From assembly GCF_029714205.1 (NCBI RefSeq), contig NZ_CP121648.1, positions 4,415,001 through 4,479,000 of the forward strand: 64,000 nt of DNA, written 5' to 3'. Origin of the DNA: Methylobacterium sp. CB376. Its GTDB lineage: Bacteria; Pseudomonadota; Alphaproteobacteria; Rhizobiales; Beijerinckiaceae. The notes under the pieces were generated by a model. It was not told where the DNA came from. It saw only the letters and a list, made by a program, of their open reading frames with translations, and made no database searches. This document shows positions 53,225 to 63,123 of the stretch, piece after piece. Each line of letters begins with the position of its first letter. Positions within the stretch are counted from its first letter, which is position 1. The translations under genes and the position numbers were made by a program.

Positions 53225-54955
53225 TCACGGCTGCGCTCTCAAGGCCACGCCCGCGCTGCCGAGGATCCTCCCCATGATCTCCGCTCCGCGGCTCACGTCG
53301 TGAACCTCGGCCGCGCGACGGTAGCCCGAGGCGGAGATGTGCTCCCACAGGCCGCGGTCCCGGTGCAAGCGGCAGACCGCCTCGGCGAATTCCTCGGGGC
53401 TGTCCGAGACCATGACGTCCCTCCCCGCGACCAGGTCCATGCCCTCGGCGGCGACCGAGGTCGCCACGGTCGGCACCCCGTGGATCAGGCTGGACACGAT
53501 CTTGCCCTTGGCCCCGGCTCCGTAGCGCAGGGGGGCCACCATCACCCGAAGTCCCTCCAGTCGCTCGCCGATGTCCTCGACGTACCCGACATACACGACG
53601 TTCCTGTCGCGCCGCAGCCTGAAGCGCGGCGGCAGATCCGATCCCAGGACGTAGAGCTTGATGGCCTCGTCGCGCCCGCTCACCAGCGGCCAGATCTCGT
53701 CGAGGAGAAACAGGAGCGCGTCCACGTTCGGCGTGTGGCCGAACCCGCCGATGAAGCCGACCCCGTCGCGGGCGTCGAAACCCGCCCGGGGCTCCGCGAG
53801 GTCGCGCAGGAGCGGAACGACGTGAACGTTGGCCCCCGGAACGTTCTCGCGCAGGAGCCTCGCCTCCAGGGAGGACACCACGATGGTGGCGTCGCACATC
53901 CGGCTCAGATAGTATTCCCGCTCCCGCGTCCACTGGCTGCGGTTGAGCGACACCCGGTCATCGTTCAGCAGCGCCTCGCGCTGCTCGCGCACGTGGTGCA
54001 GATCTACGGTATTGAAGATGATCTTCGCGCTTTGAGACGATTTCCTCGCAAACTTATAATAATTGCCGCCGCAATGAACTCTCGATAGGAAGAACACGTC
54101 AAAATTCTTGCCGCATCTAGCCAGAAAATCTTCGACCGATTTATACTTGTAGTAGTCGACGCCGTAGACGCCGATGTTCTCTATCTGGCGCCGATAGCAA
54201 TTGTCGTCTTGGAATTCGGCGGAGGCAATGAACGTGATGCGAAATCCCATGTTCAAGAAAATACGAAGGAAATTGAATGCGTCCAGTGAACCGGAATCCC
54301 GATTGGGCCTGGGGTATACGCCGTCGATCACCAGCAGCTTCGGGCCGTTCCCGGCCCGGGTCGACGCAGGTCCCGGCCTTGCCGTTCGGCCGGAGAGGTT
54401 CTCATCCGTGCCCATATAGTGCTCCAACGCAGCGATGTTCGAATCCAGCGGGAGCGAATGGCTATCGATGTAAGATGCAAGGTCGAATAGAGGGTTCGGA
54501 TTGTAACGGCTATCCTCGTTGCGGGTGAGAAAATGGGCGAGCGGATGGAGGCCGGCCGCGGCGGCATCGGGGTAGGACGCGTCGTACCAAGCGGTATCGA
54601 AGAGCGGATGCGGCTTCAGACCGTGCTCGACCCCGTGTCGGATGTAGTGGACGAGCGGGTTGACATCCGCGGTACGCACGTGCGGGTAGGAATCGAGGTA
54701 CCAGTGCGGCCTGAACAGCGGGTTGGGCATGCGCCCTTCCCGGGAGCCGTGATCCACGTAGTGCCGGATCGGATCGGCACCCGAGGCGCTCACGTCCGGA
54801 TAGGTTCTGCGATACCAATCGACGTCGAACATTCCCGGGCAGGATGCAATGGTCTCGTAATCGCTCGCGGTCGAGGCTTCGGAGCGACGCTCTTTCCTGG
54901 CGAGATGGTTGGTTAATTTAGCAATATTTCTGAGAATATTCTTGGATTTCCGCAT
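53225..54955 (-). CDS. EGR-repeat glycosyltransferase (GT-B, family 4-like)
   Basis: A 576-residue protein. Residues about 40-190 carry four repeats of the FD-x-x-WY-x-x-x-YPDV...HY-x-x-H/N-G module (for example DVDWYRRTYPDVSASGADPI). A GT-B glycosyltransferase follows (about 205-570). LLVIDGVYPRPNRDSGSLDA opens the N-terminal Rossmann half, and VMVAPLRYGAGAKGKIVSSL is the donor-binding motif of the C-terminal half. It most likely transfers a sugar from a nucleotide donor in surface-glycan assembly. The ATG at 54955 begins a basic helix MRKSKNILRN. Confidence 0.82.
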   Translation of the reverse strand: MRKSKNILRNIAKLTNHLARKERRSEASTASDYETIASCPGMFDVDWYRRTYPDVSASGADPIRHYVDHGSREGRMPNPLFRPHWYLDSYPHVRTADVNPLVHYIRHGVEHGLKPHPLFDTAWYDASYPDAAAAGLHPLAHFLTRNEDSRYNPNPLFDLASYIDSHSLPLDSNIAALEHYMGTDENLSGRTARPGPASTRAGNGPKLLVIDGVYPRPNRDSGSLDAFNFLRIFLNMGFRITFIASAEFQDDNCYRRQIENIGVYGVDYYKYKSVEDFLARCGKNFDVFFLSRVHCGGNYYKFARKSSQSAKIIFNTVDLHHVREQREALLNDDRVSLNRSQWTREREYYLSRMCDATIVVSSLEARLLRENVPGANVHVVPLLRDLAEPRAGFDARDGVGFIGGFGHTPNVDALLFLLDEIWPLVSGRDEAIKLYVLGSDLPPRFRLRRDRNVVYVGYVEDIGERLEGLRVMVAPLRYGAGAKGKIVSSLIHGVPTVATSVAAEGMDLVAGRDVMVSDSPEEFAEAVCRLHRDRGLWEHISASGYRRAAEVHDVSRGAEIMGRILGSAGVALRAQP

Positions 54956-55369
54956 TGTGATCGATGCTCGCGATACGTGTAGGGCGCCCGCTTCATGAAC
55001 GGCGCCGATTCCCGGCAATCCCACGGGCTGCCGGGATCCGACTCGGCCGGAGCCGACACGGCATTAGCAAATTCGTGAGCTTTCGGAAGCATGCCCGGAT
55101 GCTCGCGCGGTCGCCGCGGGGCGCGGCGGCAAACCGCGACCTGCCGGGGCCGGACCGGCGGCATCTCTCCGGACGCGGTGGAACGGCCCGCACTGCCGGC
55201 GGGTCCGACCCGCGGCGCGATGCCGCCCGCGCGTCCGCCTCGCGCCGCCGCGGCTCGGCGCCCGCCCGGTCCACCGCGTCCGGCGCGGCGGTCCGATCGC
55301 GATCCGGGAACTTGCATCCCGGCAGGTGGGGCATTAAGGGCATGCCGGAATCCTGTGGAAATTTCATCA
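54956..55369. other. divergent intergenic region between glycosyltransferase genes
   Basis: GC-rich except near its left edge. It contains the divergent promoters of the genes at 54955 (minus) and 55370 (plus). No gene and no clear promoter boxes were recognised. Confidence 0.4.
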
Positions 55370-56929
55370 ATGGATCCTTACCGCGTCGGGCCTGATCGTA
55401 AGGCTCTGGAGGAGCTATTCTTTTTCAGTCCGCTTCCCCCTTCACGGAACGGCATTGCCGATTACGCGACGCGTGTCTTGGCGGAGCTTTCGTCCCACTA
55501 CGACGTGACGGCGTTCAGCGACTCACTATTTTCCGAGGTCCCGCCGGGCGTGACGCTGGCCGATGAGGCTTGCGCGTTCCAGTATCTCCGGCCCGGCGCC
55601 AAGAATGTGTACCAGATCGGCAACAATCCCGGACACGTCTTCGTGTTACGTGCTGCGCTGCGCCATCCTGGTGTGGTCGTATTGCATGATCCGCGCCTTC
55701 TTTATCTGTATCAGACGGCAGGAACCTCGACTCAGGATCTCTACGATCTGATGGCCGCATCGAATCCGCGCGCCGCGGAGCTGGTTCGCGCGGCGCGCGT
55801 CGATGGTCGTGGGCCGACCCGGGCCGATCACGTCCTGTTCGACGCCCTGGCGGATGTTGTGAGGGCGTCCCGCGCCGTCGTGGTGCATTCCGACTACGCC
55901 CGCCAGCTGATCCGCAAGCAGCACGGGGACGTCGCCGACAAGGTCGTGGTCATCCCGCACTTCGCGTACCCGCCCGTGACGCTCGCGCGGGCGGCGGCGC
56001 GCGCGGCCATGAACGTCGCCGCGGACGCCTTCGTGGTGATCACGGCGGGCTTCGTCCATCGACGCAAGCGCTACGAGTGGCTGATCGAGGGCCTTGACCA
56101 AGCCTTGCAAACCATCCGGCAGCCGGTGGTCTGGATCCAGGCCGGCGAGTTGCGGGAGGAGGAGGTGCCCCTCGCGGAGCTGCTGGACCTCCACCCGGCG
56201 GTCAAGGCGGTCTCGCGGGTCACGGGCTACCTGTCCGAGAGCGACCTCGACACCGCCGTCGCTGCCGCCGACGTTCTGGTGAACCTGCGCTTTCCATCGG
56301 AGGGCGAGAGTTCGGGATCGCTGGCGCGGGCGTTCGGGAACGGCACCTGCTGCCTCGTCTCCGATACGGCCGCGTTCCGGGAGATCCCGGACGATGTCGC
56401 GATCAGGATCCCGACGGTCGATGCGCCGCGGGCGATCGCGGCGGCACTGGACGCGCTCGCGGCCGCTCCCGCCCTCCGCGACGCCTTCGGCGCACGGGCC
56501 GCGCGCTACGCCGCGACGGAGCTGTCGATGAGCCGCTACGGCGAACGGCTCCGAGGCGTCCTCGACAGGCTCGACGCGTTCCCGGTGACGGCAGCGGCCC
56601 CCGCCGGGGCGGCGCTGCCCACGCTCCGCCTGCCGCCCGATCCCGCCTCGGCGCGCGCGCGCCTCGAGGCGCAGCTCGCCGCCCACCCGGCGGGCATGAG
56701 CGTCGAGATCGGCCCGATCCAGGCCCTCGTCGACGCGCGCGCGATCCTGGCATCCGTTCTGCCGGGAGGCGCCGAGGCGCGGCACGTGCGGGTCGTGCCG
56801 GTCTCGGCGGACGGCCCGGCCGACGAGGCGTCCTATCAACTCCGGCTTCACGTCTCCCGCCAAGCCGTGTCGCGCACCCAAGCCGTCTCGCGCACCCAAG
56901 CCGTCCCGCGCCCCCCGGCGACGGCCTGA
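55370..56929 (+). CDS. glycosyltransferase (GT-B, family 4-like)
   Basis: A 519-residue protein. Its N-terminal half begins FFFSPLPPSRNGIADYATRV, typical of GT4 enzymes, and has VVLHDPRLLYLYQ. The C-terminal half has FVVITAGFVHRRKRYEWLIE and NLRFPSEGESSGSLARAFGN, the nucleotide-sugar site with the conserved Glu. The last ~95 residues are an extra domain ending in a low-complexity tail made by an 18-bp DNA repeat. Likely role: sugar addition in polysaccharide synthesis. The ATG at 55370 is preferred because the open frame upstream is not protein-like. Confidence 0.85.
   Translation: MDPYRVGPDRKALEELFFFSPLPPSRNGIADYATRVLAELSSHYDVTAFSDSLFSEVPPGVTLADEACAFQYLRPGAKNVYQIGNNPGHVFVLRAALRHPGVVVLHDPRLLYLYQTAGTSTQDLYDLMAASNPRAAELVRAARVDGRGPTRADHVLFDALADVVRASRAVVVHSDYARQLIRKQHGDVADKVVVIPHFAYPPVTLARAAARAAMNVAADAFVVITAGFVHRRKRYEWLIEGLDQALQTIRQPVVWIQAGELREEEVPLAELLDLHPAVKAVSRVTGYLSESDLDTAVAAADVLVNLRFPSEGESSGSLARAFGNGTCCLVSDTAAFREIPDDVAIRIPTVDAPRAIAAALDALAAAPALRDAFGARAARYAATELSMSRYGERLRGVLDRLDAFPVTAAAPAGAALPTLRLPPDPASARARLEAQLAAHPAGMSVEIGPIQALVDARAILASVLPGGAEARHVRVVPVSADGPADEASYQLRLHVSRQAVSRTQAVSRTQAVPRPPATA
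56861..56912 (+). repeat. 18-bp tandem repeat at a gene 3' end
   Basis: Nearly three copies of CAAGCCGTGTCGCGCACC (56861-56878, 56879-56896, partial to 56912), with single-base differences. They encode the QAVSRT-type tail of the glycosyltransferase. Confidence 0.85.
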
Positions 56930-56967
56930 TCGACGCGCATCCCGGTCCCACCCGCATCGAGGCTGAC

Positions 56968-58533
56968 GTGGCTTCCCTTCGCAGCATCCTGTCGGTCGTT
57001 CGAGCCTTTCGGTCGGCGGACGCCCGGAGCCTGATTGAGTCGGGCCTGTTCGACGCCGCATGGTACCGGAAGCGCTACCCGGCTGCCCGCCGCGGCCTCG
57101 TCTCGCACTACCTCGCCTCCGGGGCCGCGGAAGGTCACTGGCCCAACCCGCTGTTCGATCCCGTCTGGTACGCGACGGCCTACCCGGAGGCGGTGGCGGA
57201 CGGGACCTTGCCGATCCTCTCCTATCTCCGGGACGGGCTCGCGACCGACCGGCGGCCCAACCCGGTCTTCGACACAAGGTGGTACCTGGAGCGCTATCCG
57301 GACGTCCGCGACTACCGGTTCCACCCCCTCGTGCACTACCTGAGGCACGGCGTCGAGGACGGCCGGGATCCGAGCCCCGACTTCAGCACGCTCTGGTACC
57401 TGGAGCAGAATCCGGACGTGCGGAATGCCGGTGAGCACCCGCTGGTCCACTACCTGCACTTCGGGATGCACGAGGGGCGCGCTCCGCGCCCGGCCTCCCC
57501 GGGAGACCGGGCGGCCGTCCACCGGACCGAGCCCCTCACCCGCCTCGAAGCGATGGTCCGGCGGGCGCAGGCCGGGGAGACGGAGCCCGCGGACCGGGCC
57601 GATCCCGTCTTCCGCTCCCTCGCCGAGGCGGTCGCGGCGATCAGGCTGCGCGATCCGGACGCCCGCTTCGTCGACGCCACCTATCCGGATCATGTCCTGC
57701 CCGGCCTCGTGCCCGATGCCGTGCTGGCCGGCCCGGCGGCCTTGCTGGCGCAGGAGGGTCCGTTGGGGTTCTACGCCGCGTTCCGCCAGCAGGGCGGTCG
57801 CCAGCCGATCTTCGTCGGCGGCCTACCGCGCCGGCCGCCTCCCCACGAATGGGTCTACGTCGGCGCCTGCGACGCGCTGCCCCCCCGCCTCGGGCCGGCC
57901 CTCGCCGCGCGATCGTTCCTGGTCCGGGACGAGCCCGACCGGATCGCGCAGGTCGCCGCGCGCGCCCCGGCCGAGATCGATTCGCTCGATCTCGGTCCGC
58001 CCGATGCCGAGGGCCTCGGGGTCGCCGCGCTGCTCGCGCCGGGGCGGCGCGCGGCCTTGACCGAGCCGGTCGGCACGGCCGAGTTGCCGAACCTGGACCG
58101 CATCCTGCTCCTGCCGGATCACGCGGTCTCGACCCCGGGCGAGGTCGAGACCGCCGGCGATTTTTCCTGGATCTGGTGCGGGCCGGACCGCATCCAGCGG
58201 TTCGCGCTCGGGCGGCGGCCCTTTCCCCGTACGACGATCGGGATCGCGTTCAGGGCCGCCGATGTGGGGATCGGGTCGCGGTGCCGCGACCTGCTCCGCT
58301 TCCAGGTCAATGGCCGCACGGTCGAGGCCGTCGTGGCGGTGTCGGGTCGGGACGGGGCGGCCCTGATCGCCGTCCCGCCGGCCGGGCCGGCCGGGCCGCT
58401 GACCCTCTCGATCGGCTGCCGGGACGGCGTGCGGGCCCCGGGAGACCCCCGGCGGCTCACGGTGCACGTCACCGCCATCACCCTCACGCCGGCCCGTCCG
58501 GAGACGGCATCGCAGGAGATCGCAGCCCGATGA
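56968..58533 (+). CDS. EGR-repeat protein with beta-rich C-terminal region
   Basis: A 521-residue protein with four repeats in residues about 25-180, the clearest in the window (DTRWYLERYPDVRDYRFHPL, then VHYLRHGVEDGRDPS). The remaining ~340 residues form no family I recognise. The last part (TIGIAFRAADVGIGSRCRDL, then LRFQVNGRTVEAVVAV) looks like a beta-sandwich or carbohydrate-binding domain. The GTG at 56968 is the start, 38 bp after the upstream glycosyltransferase. Its stop overlaps the next start by ATGA. Probably glycan recognition or assembly. Confidence 0.65.
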   Translation: MASLRSILSVVRAFRSADARSLIESGLFDAAWYRKRYPAARRGLVSHYLASGAAEGHWPNPLFDPVWYATAYPEAVADGTLPILSYLRDGLATDRRPNPVFDTRWYLERYPDVRDYRFHPLVHYLRHGVEDGRDPSPDFSTLWYLEQNPDVRNAGEHPLVHYLHFGMHEGRAPRPASPGDRAAVHRTEPLTRLEAMVRRAQAGETEPADRADPVFRSLAEAVAAIRLRDPDARFVDATYPDHVLPGLVPDAVLAGPAALLAQEGPLGFYAAFRQQGGRQPIFVGGLPRRPPPHEWVYVGACDALPPRLGPALAARSFLVRDEPDRIAQVAARAPAEIDSLDLGPPDAEGLGVAALLAPGRRAALTEPVGTAELPNLDRILLLPDHAVSTPGEVETAGDFSWIWCGPDRIQRFALGRRPFPRTTIGIAFRAADVGIGSRCRDLLRFQVNGRTVEAVVAVSGRDGAALIAVPPAGPAGPLTLSIGCRDGVRAPGDPRRLTVHVTAITLTPARPETASQEIAAR

Positions 58534-59705
58534 GCCGCCCCACCTCCGTCGGAGCCGGCCCCCGCATCCTCGTCGTCTCCCCCATGGCGTCCCATCCCGC
58601 GAACCAGGGCAATTCGCTCCGGCTCCTGGCGTTCAACCGGGAGCTGATGAGGCGCGGCAGCCGCATCGACCTCGTCTATTACGGCATGGAGGGGCTGACG
58701 CCGGAGAGCGAGGCCGCCATGCGGGCCGCCTGGAACGACTTCATCTTCGTTCCGAGCCGGCCGCTCGGACGTCCGTCCTACGCCACGCACTGGGGCATCG
58801 ACGACTGGTGCTCCGACGCGCTCTGCGAGGCCGTGGAGCGCCTCACCGCCGAGCGCCGCTACGACGCGGTCGTGGTGAACTACAGCTGGATGTCCCGCGT
58901 GCTGGAGTTCTGCGACGGCCCGGTGAAGGTCCTCGACACGCACGACGTGTTCGCGGGCCGCCGCGACAAGATGGTCGAGGCCGGCCTCGACCCGCGCTGG
59001 TTCTTCACCTCGGTGGCGCAGGAGCGCGAGGCCTTCGCGCGGGCGGACATCGTCATCGGCATCCAGGAGGCCGAGAGCGGCCTGATCGCCGAGCATTGCG
59101 CCGGCCGGGTGCTCACGGTCGGGCACCCCCTCGCTCTCGACTTCCTGCTCGAGGAGGCGGGGACCGAGCGCCCGCTGCCATTCGGCTACTTCGCGAGCGG
59201 CAACCCCTGGAACAAGCGCTCCGCCCTGGCCCTCGACGCGGCGCTGGCGACCCGTCCGTTCCGCAACTGGGCCATCGCCGGCACGATCTGCGACAGCCGG
59301 CTGCGCCTGAGGACTGCACCGCTCGAACTCGGTCGGGTCGCGCATCCGCGCGAGTTCTACGACCACGTGGACTGCGTCGTGAACCCGATGATCGGCGGCA
59401 CGGGGCTCAAGATCAAGACGATCGAGGCGCTGTCCCATGGCCGGTCGGTCATCGGCACCACGGCCGCGTTCGAAGGGCTGCGGCCCGCCCACCCGTTCCA
59501 CCGCTTCGCCTCGGCGGAGGCGCTGGCGGAGGGCATGCAGGATCTCGCGAGGGATCCCGCACTCCGGGACGAGGTGGCCCGTGCGAGCCGGACCCTCGCC
59601 GTGGCCTATGCGGGCGCGGTCGCCGCCCAGTTCGACATGTTGATCGCTTCCATCGAGGACCTCGCCCATGATCGCCGAAGCCAGCGCCACGAAGAGCTCG
59701 CCTGA
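58530..59705 (+). CDS. glycosyltransferase (GT-B, family 4-like)
   Basis: A 391-residue enzyme. ILVVSPMASHPANQGNSLRL is the first Rossmann strand with its Gly-rich acceptor loop. VKVLDTHDVFAGRRDKMVEA and CVVNPMIGGTGLKIKTIEAL follow, the latter a typical donor-site motif. It belongs to the group often annotated as glycosyltransferases of exopolysaccharide clusters. It overlaps the previous gene by 4 bp and the next by 38 bp, so the genes from 55370 to 61038 form one transcription unit. Confidence 0.85.
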   Translation: MSRPTSVGAGPRILVVSPMASHPANQGNSLRLLAFNRELMRRGSRIDLVYYGMEGLTPESEAAMRAAWNDFIFVPSRPLGRPSYATHWGIDDWCSDALCEAVERLTAERRYDAVVVNYSWMSRVLEFCDGPVKVLDTHDVFAGRRDKMVEAGLDPRWFFTSVAQEREAFARADIVIGIQEAESGLIAEHCAGRVLTVGHPLALDFLLEEAGTERPLPFGYFASGNPWNKRSALALDAALATRPFRNWAIAGTICDSRLRLRTAPLELGRVAHPREFYDHVDCVVNPMIGGTGLKIKTIEALSHGRSVIGTTAAFEGLRPAHPFHRFASAEALAEGMQDLARDPALRDEVARASRTLAVAYAGAVAAQFDMLIASIEDLAHDRRSQRHEELA

Positions 59706-61038
59706 GCCCCGCCCGGCGGTTCCCGCGCATGCCGGGCGCGATGCCGGGGATGCCGCGGCCTTTCCGTTCGGCCGGGCGCGCGTCCTGCCCGGCCACATCG
59801 TCCTGATCGCCGAAACCGAGGCGCGCCTGCACGGCCCTCTGCTGGCCCTCGTCGAGGGCATCGAGATCGGCCGCAGCCGGCCGCTGGATCGCTGCGCCGC
59901 GGGTGACGAGGTCTCGATCCCGATCCGGCGCTTCCCGTTCGTCCCGCTCCCGTGCGAGGTCCGCTTCTCCGGCGAGGACGGCCTCGATGCGGCGGCGCCG
60001 ATCGCGCTCGCCTCGGAGGCCGAGGCGGTGCGGCTCGCGGGCCCCGGCGAGGTGACGTGCGACGATCTGCGGATCGAGAACGGGATCGTGACCGGGACGC
60101 TCACCAACGCGGTCAACGGGCTCGCGGTCCCGGTGCTGGTCGGGCAGATCAACGGCGTGTTCCGGCAAGTCCAGGTTGGGCCGCTGCGCATGCGGGACGA
60201 GGGCGGCAGCACCTGCCGGCTCTCGCTGGCGCTCGAGGCCGGCGACCTCACCGAGACCGGCGCGACCATTCGCGTTCACGCGCTGCCGAACCTCGCACCG
60301 ATCGCCCAGATCGGCTTCTCACGCGCCGACAAGGATGCTCTGGCGGAGGCCGTGACGCGCCTGGAGGCGAAGGTGGCGCAGCTCGCCATGAGGGCGCGCA
60401 TCGACGCGGCGGGCGCTCAGCGCGTCCTCGAGGAGGCCGTCGCGCGCCAGCAGACGCGCCTCGACGCGATGACGGAGTACTTCGCGGCCCTCGTCTACGA
60501 CCGAGGGGCGGGGGTCCCGGACGATCAGGCGGCCGCGGCCGAGGTCGACCGCGTCCTCAAGGCCTTCTACGAGACCGTGCAACGGCCCGACGACGGGCGG
60601 GCCGTATCCTCCACCCGGAACATGGTCCGCCTCGCGCCGACGGACCCGAGCTTCGGCGACGACTGGCACGCGCCGGAATACTTCGACGGCGTCTCCTTCC
60701 GCTGGATGCCGGTCGCCGCCACGATCCTCAATCCGGCCGCGGATCGGCGCGCGACGGGGTTCCTCGTCAGCGTGTTCTCCTATCTCGGCGAGGTGCCGCC
60801 CGACGTTTTCGTCTCGCTCGACGGTGGGGAGCCGGTCCGCGGCGAGAGGATCGGCCTGGTCGACGGGCAGTCCTACACGGTCCGGATTATCCTGCCCTCG
60901 CCGCAGCATTTCGGGGTTGCGCGCCTGATCTCCAGCCAGGCGAGGCGGCCGAGCGAGCTCGACCCGACCTCCCACGATCGGCGCATCCTGTCGTTCAGCG
61001 TGACCGGAATCAGGCTGCTGCTCGAGCCCGACGAGTGA
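59668..61038 (+). CDS. hypothetical coiled-coil protein of the polysaccharide operon
   Basis: A 456-residue protein with no named family. Residues about 40-210 look beta-rich (RVLPGHIVLIAETEARLHGP, then VSIPIRRFPFVPLP). A coiled coil of about 50 residues follows (ALAEAVTRLEAKVAQLAMRA). Residues about 310-450 form a second beta-rich domain (GDDWHAPEYFDGVSFRWMPV). The layout could suit a glycan-binding or secretion accessory. It overlaps the upstream glycosyltransferase by 38 bp, so it belongs to the same operon. Confidence 0.6.
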   Translation: MIAEASATKSSPEPRPAVPAHAGRDAGDAAAFPFGRARVLPGHIVLIAETEARLHGPLLALVEGIEIGRSRPLDRCAAGDEVSIPIRRFPFVPLPCEVRFSGEDGLDAAAPIALASEAEAVRLAGPGEVTCDDLRIENGIVTGTLTNAVNGLAVPVLVGQINGVFRQVQVGPLRMRDEGGSTCRLSLALEAGDLTETGATIRVHALPNLAPIAQIGFSRADKDALAEAVTRLEAKVAQLAMRARIDAAGAQRVLEEAVARQQTRLDAMTEYFAALVYDRGAGVPDDQAAAAEVDRVLKAFYETVQRPDDGRAVSSTRNMVRLAPTDPSFGDDWHAPEYFDGVSFRWMPVAATILNPAADRRATGFLVSVFSYLGEVPPDVFVSLDGGEPVRGERIGLVDGQSYTVRIILPSPQHFGVARLISSQARRPSELDPTSHDRRILSFSVTGIRLLLEPDE

Positions 61039-61200
61039 GGCCGGGCGCTGACGGCGGCACCGTCGAATTCCACGCCCAGGTCACCGGCGACGACGCTCCT
61101 GCCGAGACGAGACGCCGGACGACGCTCTCGGGTGCAGGCCCCGGCACCGGGCGGCGGTCACGGCCGAGGATGCCGGCGGTGAGGACGTCGGGGCGAAGTG

Positions 61201-61381
61201 ATCCGCTGTCCGGACGCTCACGTCCGTTCAGCGGATGACAAGCCCGCGCGGCGCCTGAGCGAAGCCCCAATCCGCATTGCGACGCAATCCGTCGGATCAC
61301 GAGCCCGCGCGGCGCTTGAGCGAAGCCGACCTCCGCATGGCCGAAATGGGAGATGGCGAAGCAATCCGTCGGATGTCGGAT
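61201..61381. repeat. dispersed hairpin-plus-module repeat, copy 2
   Basis: It opens with a hairpin, ATCCGCTGTCCGGACG (61201-61216) against CGTCCGTTCAGCGGAT (61221-61236), with a two-base mismatch. Two modules follow, starting near 61241 and 61303, the second matching copy 1 at about 90% over 84 bp. It lies downstream of the operon ending at 61038. Confidence 0.8.
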
Positions 61382-61539
61382 GACCCGCCTCGACGCTCCG
61401 GCGCGGGCCCGCCGCATGTCGCGCCAGCCCGCGCATCCGGACGCGGCCCGCGACGATGACGCCCGCACTCTGCGCCTGTCGATTGCCTCACTGCCAGTCC
61501 GGTCGTGTCATCCAGAACCGCGTTCGCTGCGCCGAGCCG

Positions 61540-62139
61540 TCAGGTTGGCTGGTAGTCAACCTTCATGAACGGAATTGGAACTCGCCCGAGAAACTCACAT
61601 ATGTCCCGCCCAACCGATGGACTTCCGAGATCCGTCATCAGCAACTGGCCGGTCCCGCGAAAGAAGTCATACACCTCAGCCGCATGCTGCTCCATCACGG
61701 CTTTCAAGCTTCCGTCGCTGACGTCGGAAATCTTCTGCGGGAGATCGTGCAAGTAGCGGGTATAGACCACTTTCTCATACGGATCGAAGTCTCGCCTGCC
61801 GATGTGCCGCCGGACCGACCGAATCCAGTCTTCAGCCGGCCGGTGTAACACGATGAATTGCGAGGATGGAAACCGTCTCGCCAGAACATCGTAGATTCCG
61901 CAGATTGGCACGTCGCTGACGGCATCATGTTCATACAGGACTTTATTCAAGCTGTAGGAAACGTGCCACCTGTCCGCTTCACGGCCTCGGATCTCTTCCT
62001 CAAGATCGATGCCATCGTAAAACTTAGGCCAGTGGATCGATTTCAGCCCGAGATCACACAGCAACCTATGGACACTTTGAGTTCCGCAACGGTGGAGACT
62101 CGCCACGAACACTTTTCTGCTCCGCAAGAGCTCAGTCAT
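61540..62139 (-). CDS. small sulfotransferase-like protein
   Basis: A 199-residue protein with features of the PAPS-dependent sulfotransferase family. KVFVASLHRCGTQSVHRLL (about residues 9-27) is the 5'-phosphosulfate loop. FIVLHRPAEDWIRSVRRHIG (about 94-113) is the 3'-phosphate motif. It would transfer sulfate from PAPS to a sugar hydroxyl, fitting its place among polysaccharide genes. It is shorter than most family members but looks complete. AT-richer codon use than its neighbours suggests acquisition. Confidence 0.75.
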   Translation of the reverse strand: MTELLRSRKVFVASLHRCGTQSVHRLLCDLGLKSIHWPKFYDGIDLEEEIRGREADRWHVSYSLNKVLYEHDAVSDVPICGIYDVLARRFPSSQFIVLHRPAEDWIRSVRRHIGRRDFDPYEKVVYTRYLHDLPQKISDVSDGSLKAVMEQHAAEVYDFFRGTGQLLMTDLGSPSVGRDICEFLGRVPIPFMKVDYQPT

Positions 62140-63123
62140 GGTGCTCCGCTATCGTCTCCTGAACGGCGCGCCGCCTGCCGTCATCCGTACCGTGCGCACC
62201 CCATTGGGGTTTATTTCTCATAGAGACACAGAATATAACGGAGACCCATGAAATCAAGCGGAATCTCAAAGTGCTGCGAATGGATCGTCAGCACGGCCGC
62301 GATACGTCGGCCTTCGGATTTGATTTGGACCGCTTTACCGAGCGAAAGTAAAATGCCGAGCTTCGCGAATTCTCGTCGATTTCTAGATCGACGACCGATC
62401 AACGCCGGCACCCCACAGAGGATCCCAGCGAAGGGGCTCGGATCCTCGGAGATTGAAGGGCGCGGCCAAGGGCATGCCCTTCCATCGTGAGTCCGGTCGC
62501 TCAACCGGCCTCGCGCATCAGGGTGCCGATGCGCGCCAGCCTGAAGCTGGTCGCGATCACGGCGGCCCGGACGTGCGCCGCCGCGGGCTCAGGCCGCGGC
62601 CGTGCGCGGTCCCGGGCCGGCGGGACGGGCTGGCGGCGCGGGCGGCCGCACGACCCGAGAGGCTGAGGCGCCGACCCGTGTGCGGATCGGGGTGCGGCCA
62701 TGGGCGGGCGGCGTGCGCGGCGCCGGAGCCGCGGCGCCCTCGGTTCGACCCCCGAAGACGATCCCGACGTCGCCTCCGGCGACGAGCCCGCGCCTCCACC
62801 ACCGACTCGTCGCGGCGGCAGTGGCGAGCGCGACGCGGCGTCTCGGCGGTCGCCAGGAGGGTGCGCCCCGCGGTGCGGTGCGGGAGGTGTCGTCGCACCG
62901 CATCCCATTCTCATCCAGTCTCCCGCGCAACTCGGCCGCCGGCACCGGGGCCCGTGACAGGTCGGGAACCTCCTGCTATGACGGTCCGAGGTATAACGCC
63001 GACACGCGTGTGCTCTCTTGCCAAAACTGAAACCTGCTCATTTGCTTACGAAATACGTTGAGGAGAGCGGGCCACGCGAGAGATGATGCGAGTTGGTATA
63101 TTAATCATCTGGGAGATGACGTC
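62140..63123. other. about 1 kb without a supported gene
   Basis: A 97-codon minus-strand frame (62211-62504) has a protein-like end (LDFMGLRYILCLYEK) but no support. The section 62510-62960 is GC-rich low-complexity sequence. The right edge is AT-rich and leads to the gene at 63124. Confidence 0.4.

Noticed and set aside
62211..62504. 97-codon minus-strand frame with a protein-like end
   Set aside because: Only the last third looks coding; no domain, start signal or neighbour supports it. It may be a relic.
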